From Berkiella sp050247135 (GTDB lineage Bacteria; Pseudomonadota; Gammaproteobacteria; Berkiellales; Berkiellaceae): a DNA stretch of 64,000 nt. Location: contig JBFWUT010000005.1 in assembly GCA_050247135.1 (NCBI GenBank), positions 51,242 to 115,241 on the forward strand. The letters are read 5' to 3'. The position numbers were made by a program, and so were the translations under genes. Shown here one piece after another: positions 18,327-26,780 of the stretch (positions are counted from its first letter, which is position 1; each line of letters opens with the position of its first letter). Below the pieces are notes generated by a model. It had not been told where the DNA came from. It was given only the letters and a program-made list of their open reading frames with translations, and searched no databases.

Positions 18327-18739
18327 TTAAGCGCTATAGTCAAGGTTTTACCTTATTAGGGACGGTTTTTATCCTCGTAATATTATCCTTAGCGGGTGTT
18401 TATCTGTTAAAAATGGGTACTACTCGAACGCAAACTTTGAATTATCAGTTGCTTAATAAAAAAGCTGAGTTAGCGTCGTTTAGCGCTTTAGAAATAGCTA
18501 CCCACAAATACCAAGAAAATCCTCGTGAGTGTCCTAAACAGATTTTGCAATTTAATGAGGTAGCCGTTGGGTTAAAAGGATTCACAGTGGCGATTTCATG
18601 TTCACAGATGCTAGCATTTCCTCAACAAAACTCGCGCTATTATGCAGTGCAATTAATGGCCAAAGCGAGCAAAGGGCATTTTGGCGACAGAGATTTTGTT
18701 TCTCACACACAAAGTCGCTTGTTGTTCATTGAACAATAA
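18323..18739 (+). CDS. mshP: Minor prepilin lacking Glu5 (MshP-like)
   Basis: 138 residues. Leader MIKRYSQG, then G/FTLLGTVFILVILSLAGVYLLKMG. Position 5 of the mature protein is Gly rather than Glu. Absence of Glu5 is a known feature of tip pseudopilins such as GspK and of MshP. Two cysteines (ECPK, SCSQ) follow. It is the last gene of the pilus operon; MshQ and the secretin MshL are not found here. Confidence 0.72.
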   Translation: MIKRYSQGFTLLGTVFILVILSLAGVYLLKMGTTRTQTLNYQLLNKKAELASFSALEIATHKYQENPRECPKQILQFNEVAVGLKGFTVAISCSQMLAFPQQNSRYYAVQLMAKASKGHFGDRDFVSHTQSRLLFIEQ

Positions 18740-18858
18740 TCTGTTAGCAATCCACTTAACATTCATAGCAATGCTTGCGAAGCTCTCTGTGGGTTGATAT
18801 AACTAGAGATACCAAATAAAGATTGACTCAAAAATATTATAAAAAAAGGATAATGCAC

Positions 18859-20334
18859 ATGACTGCTGTGCGAACCAGGTTCGAAGCAGGGTATTATGCA
18901 GTTACCTCGACCGCTTCATTACAAAAAATACTTGTTCTTAATCGTTTCAGACAAATCACTGTTGCCTATGTAGATGATTTTATGCCGCTATTTCAGGCGA
19001 TGCGAATTGATCCGGAAAAAACAATACCCATCGAAACACTCATTAATTCTTGTATACTACATAGAATGGCTGAAGATTTAGGGTTGCAACCCGGATTATT
19101 TACACTTGGCGATGAAGCTATTTTGGAACATTGTAAAGCATCTATCAGTAACGATGTATTGCCTGACGATAAAGCATTATTAATCAAGGAGCTCAAGAAT
19201 TCTTGGCAAATCATAGCCACCCACCCACTGTTAAAAAAATACATTCAATTGGGTGAGGATCTGGATGTTGATAACCAAAGAGATTGTTTGTTAGCGCCGA
19301 TGGCTGGATTTGAATTATTTGTCTTAGACTATTTTACAGGCTGTATCAGGGCTTATGTGTATGAGGAAATTGAACAATTTGAATTATTAAAACAATGGAC
19401 GTACTTACTGTTTTGCACATTGCAGGGTAAAGGTCTTTTTGCTAATCGTTTTTTTAAAATGGAAATTTTTCTAGAAAAAACCAATCAAATTCTAGCTGAA
19501 ACGGGACAGCGTCAAGCACAAGTGCAAAAATTTCTGCAAAGAACTAAGCAAGATCATGAGACGTTCAAATCAACTTGGTTTGTCGCTATTACAGGTTGGG
19601 TTAAAATTGAATTAGATGACATTGAAAACGAAAGCGATGCAAGTGAAGCGTTAATGAGATTGCTAGAAAATTCACCGGCGGTCAGCGAAACGGATCTGCA
19701 GTTAAACGATTTGCGAGCTCAATATATTGTAGCTGATGATGTTGAAAATCCGTTGATGAAATCTTGTGATTTTACTGGTGTTCAAATCAAACAGATTAGA
19801 GATCTTAATAGACTAATGAAAGAAACCATTGTCTATGCCATTCACGATTATGCCAAAACAAATGGAGTGACACTATATGCAACGCAAGTTGCATCTTTGC
19901 CCATGTATCGTTTAGCGGGGCGGTCAGTCAGTGAAGAAGAACAACTGATTCAATTTATGTTAGGCGATGAGAATAGTAAGGCGCTTAGAGCATTTGAACT
20001 CTATGTGATTGCGCGCAAAGCACGCAATCACACTTTAAGGGATATCGCTGAGCAAACGATAACCCGACGTGCTAAAGAGGAAGAGTTTTGGGATATGACA
20101 AGACGCTTTGGGCTATTGGTGCTGACACCAGCCCCTTTCATTGCTGGTTCTGTATTTGTGCCAGGGATGGTGGTTACACCGCAATTTAAACGGTTAGGGC
20201 GCTCTATCAGATGTGTAGCGCCGAAGCCAGCTGTGATGTTAGATGATGGGTCTCCTATTGATCAAAACGCAAGGGAAAACACGTTACAAGACACCTTGGA
20301 TTTGCAACAGCGAGGTTCGTGTATCATTCTCTAA
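18859..20334 (+). CDS. Unknown protein with C-terminal CaaX box (candidate host-prenylated effector)
   Basis: About 491 residues with no family I recognise, no signal peptide and no membrane helix, mostly helical and mixed-charge in character. The last four residues are C-I-I-L directly before the stop, preceded by QQRGS. This is a textbook CaaX box; Leu at X favours geranylgeranylation in eukaryotes. Bacteria lack this modification, so such an ending suggests modification inside a host cell, as shown for some Legionella effectors. The frame is open from TTG 18823; ATG 18859 has AAGGA 8 bases upstream and is preferred. It follows the pilus operon after a 119-bp gap and is convergent with the DUF4124 gene. 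Confidence 0.75.
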   Translation: MTAVRTRFEAGYYAVTSTASLQKILVLNRFRQITVAYVDDFMPLFQAMRIDPEKTIPIETLINSCILHRMAEDLGLQPGLFTLGDEAILEHCKASISNDVLPDDKALLIKELKNSWQIIATHPLLKKYIQLGEDLDVDNQRDCLLAPMAGFELFVLDYFTGCIRAYVYEEIEQFELLKQWTYLLFCTLQGKGLFANRFFKMEIFLEKTNQILAETGQRQAQVQKFLQRTKQDHETFKSTWFVAITGWVKIELDDIENESDASEALMRLLENSPAVSETDLQLNDLRAQYIVADDVENPLMKSCDFTGVQIKQIRDLNRLMKETIVYAIHDYAKTNGVTLYATQVASLPMYRLAGRSVSEEEQLIQFMLGDENSKALRAFELYVIARKARNHTLRDIAEQTITRRAKEEEFWDMTRRFGLLVLTPAPFIAGSVFVPGMVVTPQFKRLGRSIRCVAPKPAVMLDDGSPIDQNARENTLQDTLDLQQRGSCIIL

Positions 20335-20342
20335 AAGGTATT

Positions 20343-20861
20343 TTAGTGGATCATCGGCCTTTTTTGATAAAAAGTCACATCATTGCTTTTGGCTAAAGGC
20401 ACATTCGGATTGGCTTCGTTAATCACAACGGCTTGCACTGTATAGGCACCTCGATAAAGAGAGTCTAAGGTGAAAGATGTAGCATCAGTAGGAGCGCCAT
20501 GGGGTTGACCATTAAGCAATAGCTGAATTTTGTCGCCTTGTTGTAATCCAGGTGAAATGCTCACGCTCACAGTGATCGTGGTAATTTCGTTAGTGAAGGT
20601 TTGATCCTGGCTGGGGCTTAAGATGCTCAGTTGATAAGCAATCGGCTCAGCTTTTTTTGTTGCTTCAAGCTTAGTTGTGATAGGCGGCGCGGTGTAAGTA
20701 GGAGAGAGCTCTACGTCAACTTTTTCAGCGCCGGTAAAAGGTTTATCGCTATAGATGATATTGCCTTGACTATCTTTGCCTTTATAGACTTCAGCAAGTG
20801 GCGCTGTGCTGAAAAACACTAGCGCCACTGCTGTTAGTAAGGTGTAATTAAAATGTTTCAT
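20343..20861 (-). CDS. Exported DUF4124 domain protein
   Basis: 172 residues. A signal peptide (about 1-23, ending PLAEV) is followed by the DUF4124 signature VYKGKDSQGNIIYSDKPFTGAEKVD, then an Ig-like beta domain (LSPSQDQTFTNEITTITVSVSI). DUF4124 proteins are periplasmic or outer-membrane associated and of unknown role; they are often encoded next to glnA in gammaproteobacteria, as here (3 bp downstream of glnA). Confidence 0.85.
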   Translation of the reverse strand: MKHFNYTLLTAVALVFFSTAPLAEVYKGKDSQGNIIYSDKPFTGAEKVDVELSPTYTAPPITTKLEATKKAEPIAYQLSILSPSQDQTFTNEITTITVSVSISPGLQQGDKIQLLLNGQPHGAPTDATSFTLDSLYRGAYTVQAVVINEANPNVPLAKSNDVTFYQKRPMIH

Positions 20862-20864
20862 TCT

Positions 20865-22274
20865 TTATAAGCTGTAGTAAAGTTCAAATTCAAGAGGATG
20901 AGTCGTCATATTCATACGCTTCACTTCGAGTTCTTTGAGTTCGATATAGCCTTGGATCAGTTCGTCTGAGAAGACACCACCCTCTTTTAAGAAAGCATTG
21001 TCTTTTTTCAAGGCTTCTAACGCTTCTGTCAATGTTTCTGAGACTGTGCTTAATTCAGCCGCTTCTTCTGGGGGTAGATCGTAAAGATCTTTATCCATGG
21101 GATCGCCAGGATGAATTTGCTTACGAATACCATCAAGACCGGCCATTAACATCGCAGCAAAAGCTAAATAAGGGTTTGTCGCAGCATCGGGAAAACGGAC
21201 TTCGATACGGCGCCCCTTGGGGGATGGTGTATAAGGGATCCGAATGGATGCGGAACGATTGTGAGCAGAATAAGCCAGGTAAACTGGCGCTTCATAGCCA
21301 GGCACTAATCTTTTGTAACTATTGGTAGTGCCGTTGGTGAAAGCATTCAGGGCTTTAGCATGTTTGATAATCCCGCCCATATAGTATAAAGCAGTATCTG
21401 ATAGGCCAGCATAGCCATCGCCACTAAATAAATTCACCCCACCTTTGAATAAAGATTGGTGACAATGCATGCCGCTGCCATTATCGCCTACCATCGGTTT
21501 GGGCATAAAAGTGGCGGTTTTGCCGTAAGCATGGGATACATTATGTACCACATATTTTAACAATTGAAGTTCATCTGCTTTTCGCACTAATGTCCGAAAT
21601 TTGGTGCCGATTTCATTTTGATTGGCTGTGGCTACTTCATGGTGATGAGTTTCTACTTCCAGGCCCATTTTTTCTAAGGTTAAGCAAATGGCCGAACGTA
21701 AATCTTGTGATGAATCAACGGGTGGGACAGGGAAATAGCCTCCTTTAATGCCAGGTCTATGACCCATATTGCCGCCAACGAAATCTCGCTCTGAGTTCCA
21801 AGCAGCCTCATCAGAGTCGATCATATAAGAAGCGCAGTTCATACCCACTTTCCAGCGCACATCATCAAGAATAAAAAATTCAGGTTCTGGGCCAAAAAAA
21901 GCGGTATCAGCAATACCTGTTGATTTTAGGTATTGCTCAGCTCTTTTACCAAGGGATCGCGGGTCACGAATATAACTTTGCATGGTAGTAGGATCGTGGA
22001 TATCGCAACGGAGCAGTAGTGTTGCTTCTTCAAGGAAAGGATCCATAACGGCAGTATCAGGATCGGGCAATAAAATCATGTCGGATTCATTAATCCCTTT
22101 CCAGCCTGCAATACTGGAGCCGTCAAACATTTTTCCATCAGCAAGAAATTCTTCATCCACAACGTGAGATGGTACTGAAACGTGTTGTTCTTTACCTCGT
22201 GTATCAGTAAAGCGTAAATCGACGAATTTAACTTTATTTTCTTGGATTTGTTCTAAGACTTTTTGAATAGACAT
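20865..22274 (-). CDS. glnA: Glutamine synthetase, type I
   Basis: About 469 residues, full length. It condenses ammonia and glutamate with ATP. Visible landmarks: KMFDGSSIAGWKGI, the metal/glutamate motif GPEPEFFILDD, HHEVATANQNEIG, MPKPMVGDNGSGMH, and the tyrosine that is adenylylated by GlnE in LYDLPPEEA. The frame extends upstream to 22301, but ATG 22274 is preceded by AAGGGGG at the right distance and gives the normal MSIQKVLEQ start. A sigma-54-like sequence upstream has the wrong spacing (listed under rejected). No ntrBC genes are nearby. Confidence 0.96.
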   Translation of the reverse strand: MSIQKVLEQIQENKVKFVDLRFTDTRGKEQHVSVPSHVVDEEFLADGKMFDGSSIAGWKGINESDMILLPDPDTAVMDPFLEEATLLLRCDIHDPTTMQSYIRDPRSLGKRAEQYLKSTGIADTAFFGPEPEFFILDDVRWKVGMNCASYMIDSDEAAWNSERDFVGGNMGHRPGIKGGYFPVPPVDSSQDLRSAICLTLEKMGLEVETHHHEVATANQNEIGTKFRTLVRKADELQLLKYVVHNVSHAYGKTATFMPKPMVGDNGSGMHCHQSLFKGGVNLFSGDGYAGLSDTALYYMGGIIKHAKALNAFTNGTTNSYKRLVPGYEAPVYLAYSAHNRSASIRIPYTPSPKGRRIEVRFPDAATNPYLAFAAMLMAGLDGIRKQIHPGDPMDKDLYDLPPEEAAELSTVSETLTEALEALKKDNAFLKEGGVFSDELIQGYIELKELEVKRMNMTTHPLEFELYYSL

Positions 22275-22356
22275 GCTGCAATCCCCCTTTGCGTGATGCA
22301 ATTATCTTAACCACTTTACGCTGACAAGGGTAGAGAGAGTTTAAAAGAACAAAAAA

Positions 22357-22917
22357 TTAGTTTAATAACTTTTTGTCAAAACGAGTGATGGGCAAAGCAG
22401 GCGTTATTTGCCGTAAGCGTTTCCATGCCATCCGGCTGCCAGTTTCATGCCAAAGTTCTAAAGTTTGTAATAAGTCCACCGCATTGAGAGAGGATTCTCT
22501 CATAGCAAGCAAGACATCCAGCAATTTGGGAAATTCATAGCACAGTTGGTTAAATAATTCTTCTTGATCGACCACATGATTTGATAATGTGGAATAAGCT
22601 GTTTGACCCAACTTAACAAAGTAGCTTAACTTTACGCGTCGTTTAATGGCTCTACCAGGAAACAGTCCTGCCACTAAGAGGCATTTATCACCGACATCTT
22701 TGAGTTCTTGGCGAGAGGAAACTTGCTGGTAGCTTTTGAGAAAATCCAGACCCAGCACACTTGAGGCAATATCGGTGTTTTCGGTGAATCGATGCAATAG
22801 AAACACCAGGTAGGACGCTAAGTCTTCTTGCAACGTAATTGCAGACGAGACTTGAGCTTCATTCACGAGAGCGTACCATTGTGCAATCGTTGTTGGGTGT
22901 AATATTAGAGTAGACAT
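22357..22917 (-). CDS. Conserved-looking cytoplasmic protein of unknown function
   Basis: About 186 residues, predominantly alpha-helical, without signal peptide or membrane helix. I do not recognise the family. A GTG at 22926 could start it, but ATG 22917 has AGGGGG 8 bases upstream and is preferred. It lies between glnA and typA, 82 bp upstream of glnA on the same strand. Codon use and length suggest a real gene; function cannot be inferred. Confidence 0.65.
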   Translation of the reverse strand: MSTLILHPTTIAQWYALVNEAQVSSAITLQEDLASYLVFLLHRFTENTDIASSVLGLDFLKSYQQVSSRQELKDVGDKCLLVAGLFPGRAIKRRVKLSYFVKLGQTAYSTLSNHVVDQEELFNQLCYEFPKLLDVLLAMRESSLNAVDLLQTLELWHETGSRMAWKRLRQITPALPITRFDKKLLN

Positions 22918-23085
22918 AGGCGGCACCCCCTATTTTTAGTCTCCCTCGTTCTTAATATCGACACAAGGCCCTATTGACTTAAAGGCCTGTATAAAATTTC
23001 GTGCAGGTGCGCATAAGAAAGGCTATAAACTTAACTAAAGCGAGGCAATCAATGCTAGAATGCTTTTATTTTTTTTGGGTGAACC

Positions 23086-24906
23086 ATGCAGCAGCAGCTT
23101 AGAAACATCGCCATTATTGCTCACGTCGATCATGGCAAGACCACGCTTGTCGATAGACTTTTACAGCAATCGGGCACATTGGACGCCAGAATAGGCAATA
23201 TTAACTGCATTATGGACTCTAACGACCTTGAAAAAGAGCGTGGTATTACTATTTTGGCTAAAAATACCGCCATTAAGTGGCGAGATTATCGGATCAATAT
23301 TGTTGACACCCCAGGGCATGCGGATTTTGGTGGAGAAGTAGAGCGTATTCTCTCCATGGTCGATGCGGTCTTGCTCCTAGTGGATGCGGTCGATGGTCCG
23401 ATGCCTCAAACCCGCTTTGTCACCCAAAAAGCGTTTGCGCAAGGCTTACGGCCCATTGTGGTTGTCAACAAAATTGATCGACCAGGCAGCCGTCCGTCTT
23501 GGGTCATTGATCGCGTTTTTGATTTATTCGACAAATTAGGAGCTACCGAAGAGCAATTAGATTTCCCGGTGGTTTATGCTTCAGCCTTACTGGGCACCGC
23601 TACGACCAATCTAGCAGAGCCTGGCACTGACATGACTCCCTTATTTGAAGAGATTGTTAAACAAGTTGCGCCTCCCAAGTGTGATCTGGAAGGTCCCTTT
23701 CAAATGCAAATCAGCTCTTTGGATTACTCAAGCTATGTTGGGACCATTGGTATTGGTTTGATTAAACGAGGCAGTATCAAGAGTAATACGCCAGTGTCGA
23801 TTATTGATGCTAAAGGTAAAGTCAGACCCGGTAAGATATTGCAAATTTTGGGATACATGGGGCTGGAAAGGGTTGAGCAGCCAGAAGCAAAGGCAGGCGA
23901 TATTGTTGCCATTACGGGTATTGAGCCTTTAGCGATTTCTGACACCATTTGCGACAAAAATCATGTGGAAGCGCTCCCTGCCCTCAAGGTGGATGAGCCT
24001 ACCATTAGCATGACATTTCAAGTGAATACCTCCCCCTTTGCTGGGCTTGATGGCAAGTATGTGACCAGTCGTCAATTGCGTGACAGATTAAGTCGAGAAT
24101 GTTTGCATAACGTGGCGTTGCGCGTTGAAGACACTGACGACCCAGATAAATTCCGTGTTTCCGGCAGAGGTGAGCTGCATTTATCTATTTTAATTGAAAC
24201 CATGCGTCGTGAGGGGTATGAGTTAGCGGTTTCGCGTCCAGAAGTTATCCTTCATAAAGAAGGCGATGAAACATTAGAGCCTTATGAAACTTTAACCATC
24301 GATGTGGAAGAAAAAGATCAAGGTACCGTGATGGAGCAATTGGGTACAAGACGAGGTCAATTGGTCGATATGATCCCAGATGGTAAAGGACGTGTGCGTC
24401 TGGATTACATTATTCCATCCAGAGGTCTTATTGGCTTTCATTCTCTTTTCCTCACGTTGACCTCAGGAACAGGGATTGCTACTCATGTTTTTGATCATTA
24501 CGGTCCTTATAAGCCGGGTACTATGGCGTCGCGATTACAGGGGGTGATGATTTCCAACGCTGCAGGCAAAGCAACGGGCTATTCGTTGTGGGGTTTACAA
24601 GCGCGTGGTCGGATGTTGATTGGGCCGCAAACCGAAGTTTATGAAGGGATGGTTATTGGTATCCACTCTCGAGATAACGATCTCGTGGTGAATGTGATCA
24701 AAGGTAAACAATTAACTAACATTCGGGCTTCCGGTTCTGACGAAAATATTATTTTAACGCCGCACATTAAACATTCATTGGAGCAGTCGTTAGAGTTTAT
24801 TGAAGATGATGAACTGGTTGAAGTTACACCGAACGCGATTCGCATTCGTAAGAAGTTCTTAAAGGAACACGAGCGTAAACGCGATTCCAGAAGCACCTCA
24901 GAATAG
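23086..24906 (+). CDS. typA: Ribosome-associated GTPase TypA/BipA
   Basis: 606 residues, full length. Translational GTPase with G1 AHVDHGKTT (12-20), switch region RGITI, G3 DTPGH and G4 NKID, followed by domain II, an EF-G III/V-like part (SGRGELHLSILIETMRREG) and the BipA-specific C-terminal domain (GLIGFHSLFLTLTSGTG). BipA acts in ribosome assembly and stress adaptation. Its stop codon TAG is also the first three bases of a 118-bp repeat unit. It is transcribed alone. Confidence 0.96.
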   Translation: MQQQLRNIAIIAHVDHGKTTLVDRLLQQSGTLDARIGNINCIMDSNDLEKERGITILAKNTAIKWRDYRINIVDTPGHADFGGEVERILSMVDAVLLLVDAVDGPMPQTRFVTQKAFAQGLRPIVVVNKIDRPGSRPSWVIDRVFDLFDKLGATEEQLDFPVVYASALLGTATTNLAEPGTDMTPLFEEIVKQVAPPKCDLEGPFQMQISSLDYSSYVGTIGIGLIKRGSIKSNTPVSIIDAKGKVRPGKILQILGYMGLERVEQPEAKAGDIVAITGIEPLAISDTICDKNHVEALPALKVDEPTISMTFQVNTSPFAGLDGKYVTSRQLRDRLSRECLHNVALRVEDTDDPDKFRVSGRGELHLSILIETMRREGYELAVSRPEVILHKEGDETLEPYETLTIDVEEKDQGTVMEQLGTRRGQLVDMIPDGKGRVRLDYIIPSRGLIGFHSLFLTLTSGTGIATHVFDHYGPYKPGTMASRLQGVMISNAAGKATGYSLWGLQARGRMLIGPQTEVYEGMVIGIHSRDNDLVVNVIKGKQLTNIRASGSDENIILTPHIKHSLEQSLEFIEDDELVEVTPNAIRIRKKFLKEHERKRDSRSTSE

Positions 24907-25164
24907 CTAACAACGCTAGGGAACAATTAAGCTAATCAAAGCCAATTTTTTCCTAGCTAGGCAGCAAGCCCCGAGCAACCCGGAGTGTATGCTGTGAATA
25001 CATGAGGATTGCGAGAGGGCGTAGCTAACAACGCTAGGGAACAATTAAGCTAATCAAAGCCAATTTTTTCCTAGCTAGGCAGTAAGCCCCGAGCAACCCG
25101 GAGTGTATGCTGTGAATACATGAGGATTGCGAGAGGGCGTAGCTAACAACGCTAGGGAACAATT
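24904..25164. repeat. 118-bp tandem repeat: two near-identical copies plus a truncated third
   Basis: Unit 1 spans 24904-25021, unit 2 25022-25139, and a third begins at 25140 and breaks off after GGGAACAATT (about 25164). I see a single difference between units 1 and 2 (GGCAGCAAG versus GGCAGTAAG). Each unit contains an imperfect long hairpin, GCCCC-GAGCAA...TGTAT/ATACA...TTGCGAG-AGGGC, and CTAG-rich ends. It could be a dispersed REP-like element that duplicated recently. No open frame of note runs through it. Confidence 0.85.
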
Positions 25165-25176
25165 GGCAAAGATTAG

Positions 25177-25206
25177 AAAAAAAAAGCCCGGGAGGGGTCC
25201 CGGGCT
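25177..25206 (-). terminator. Rho-independent terminator (minus strand)
   Basis: AGCCCGGG (25185-25192) pairs perfectly with CCCGGGCT (25199-25206) around a 6-base loop; on the minus strand it is followed by nine U. It has the wrong polarity for typA or pip, so a minus-strand transcript must end here. Confidence 0.8.
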
Positions 25207-25340
25207 AATCCGAATTATGGTCGGTTGGAGATTGACCATGCCAGTATCGCACTGGGATCCTCTGCGGCCAAGACTCAATTTGCTAAATGCACTGTAAGCC
25301 ATTCTCCATTTTGGGCTACCTAAAGTGGCTTAAAGCCAAC
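25177..25340 (-). ncRNA. Candidate small RNA with three hairpins and intrinsic terminator
   Basis: On the minus strand, reading from about 25340 (5' end not defined), there are three successive perfect stem-loops: 25241-25255 (5 bp), 25217-25239 (6 bp, 11-base loop with UCUCC, complementary to ribosome binding sites), and a terminator hairpin. No convincing reading frame uses the region, although a 75-codon frame crosses it. The 5' boundary and promoter are guesses. The layout (exposed pyrimidine loop, GC-rich terminator, poly-U) is that of Hfq-type small RNAs. Confidence 0.45.
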
Positions 25341-25395
25341 ATTTGCGACACAATTAATAAAGAGTGGTAGTGAAGCGCTGACCAAGGAATGCGTT

Positions 25396-26346
25396 ATGAA
25401 ACCTTTATATCCATCAATTAAGCCTTATGCACAGCACCAAATTAAAGTTGATCCCATCCATACCCTATATGTAGAGGAAAGTGGTTCGCCCAAGGGTGTG
25501 CCTATTCTCTTTATTCACGGGGGGCCAGGTGCTGGGACAAGTCCAGATGATCGCCGTTACTTTGATCCAGAACAATATCGGATCATTTTGTTTGATCAGC
25601 GTGGCTGTGGACATTCGACCCCACATGGAAGCTTAGAAGGAAATACCACGCAAGCATTATTAAATGACATAGAAGCAATCAGGGGTTACCTCAATCTTAA
25701 ACAATGGATATTATTTGGGGGTTCTTGGGGCTCAACCTTGGCCCTTCTTTATGCACAAGCGCATCCTGATTGTGTCATGGGAATGGTTTTACGAGGGATT
25801 TTTTTAGGGCGTCAAAGTGAGCTTCGTTGGTTTTATGAAAATGGGGCTCGGGCAGTTTTCCCGGATTATTGGGAGGAATTCGTTCTTCCTATTCCCGAAG
25901 AAGAACGAGATAATTTGATCAGCGCGTATTATAAACGTCTCACAGGACCCGATGAATTAGCGCGAATGAATGCCGCAAAGCATTGGGCGCAATGGGAAGG
26001 ACAATGTGCCACCTTGCATCCTTGTAAGGCAGTGTTAGAACGCTTTACTCAAGCCCATACGGCGGCGTCTCTTGCGGCAATTGAGACTCATTTTTTTGTA
26101 AATGAATGCTTTATAGAGCCCAATCAAATTTTGAGAGATGCCTATAAGTTAGAGGGGATCCCGGGAATTATTGTGCATGGTCGTTACGATATGATCTGCC
26201 CGTTTGAAAATGCGCGTGCATTGCATCTGGCTTGGCCGGGCAGTGAATTGTATGTGATACGAGATGCAGGCCATTCGGCTGCTGAGCCTGGCATTACGGA
26301 TGCCTTGGTGACAGCAACAGAAAAGATGGTTAATCATCATCGTTAA
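25396..26346 (+). CDS. pip: Proline iminopeptidase (family S33)
   Basis: 316 residues, alpha/beta hydrolase that releases N-terminal proline from peptides. Motifs: oxyanion loop HGGPGAG (41-47), DQRGCGHS, nucleophile elbow GGSWGS with Ser110, an Asp in HGRYDMICP and the final His in DAGHSAAEP. AAGGA stands about 8 bases before the ATG. No signal peptide, so it is cytoplasmic. Confidence 0.93.
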   Translation: MKPLYPSIKPYAQHQIKVDPIHTLYVEESGSPKGVPILFIHGGPGAGTSPDDRRYFDPEQYRIILFDQRGCGHSTPHGSLEGNTTQALLNDIEAIRGYLNLKQWILFGGSWGSTLALLYAQAHPDCVMGMVLRGIFLGRQSELRWFYENGARAVFPDYWEEFVLPIPEEERDNLISAYYKRLTGPDELARMNAAKHWAQWEGQCATLHPCKAVLERFTQAHTAASLAAIETHFFVNECFIEPNQILRDAYKLEGIPGIIVHGRYDMICPFENARALHLAWPGSELYVIRDAGHSAAEPGITDALVTATEKMVNHHR

Positions 26347-26369
26347 AAAAATGAGCAAAAGGATTTGCT

Positions 26370-26681
26370 ATGTTATTGCGAACTATTGTTTCCATCAGTT
26401 TATTGCTTGTGGCAAAAACGTTATTGGCAGCGCTACCGCCTGCCGCTGAGAGTTTACGCCGATTGAAAGTGATTACGGAGTCAAAAGAAGTGTATGAGCA
26501 ATTGGAAAGCTCAGATTGGGTGAAGGCGATTACCCAGACCAGTGAGGATGCCTATATATTATCTACTCAAAAATGCCAGATTTTTGTAAGCGTCTTACCT
26601 ATTAATAAACCCCCTTCTCATCCTCGTTTAATTGGCCCATTGCCCCTCATGGTGACAATCCAAAAAAAGGAATGCCAATAA
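26370..26681 (+). CDS. Small exported protein of unknown function
   Basis: 103 residues with a signal peptide (about 1-20, LLLVAKTLLAALPP). The mature part is small and carries two cysteines (QKCQIF and the penultimate residue region KKECQ) that could form one disulfide. AAGGA lies 7 bases upstream of ATG 26370. It is 23 bp downstream of pip, perhaps cotranscribed. No family recognised. Confidence 0.6.
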   Translation: MLLRTIVSISLLLVAKTLLAALPPAAESLRRLKVITESKEVYEQLESSDWVKAITQTSEDAYILSTQKCQIFVSVLPINKPPSHPRLIGPLPLMVTIQKKECQ

Positions 26682-26713
26682 GGCATTGGGTAGCTACACG
26701 CCCTTAAAAGTCG

Positions 26714-26742
26714 TTTACATTAGTTAGCTGGTCGCATATTAT
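26714..26742 (+). promoter_or_regulatory. Promoter upstream of the CE-clan-like protease gene
   Basis: TTTACA (26714-26719), 17-bp spacer, TATTAT (26737-26742); five of six matches in each hexamer. The start codon follows 38 bases later, preceded by AAGGGG. Confidence 0.6.
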
Positions 26743-26780
26743 AGCCCTTTTGTCATAGATGTAGCAAAAAGGGGTCTAGG

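Noticed and set aside
22297..22313. Sigma-54-like promoter upstream of glnA (TGG...TTGC)
   Set aside because: Distance between the GG and GC elements is one base too long and the CAC following GG is missing.
24904..25164. CRISPR array
   Set aside because: The repeat unit is 118 bp, contiguous and without variable spacers; no cas genes are present.
25075..25302. Minus-strand frame of 75 codons between typA and pip
   Set aside because: It runs through the terminator hairpin and into the 118-bp repeat, with no family likeness; a small RNA explains the region better.
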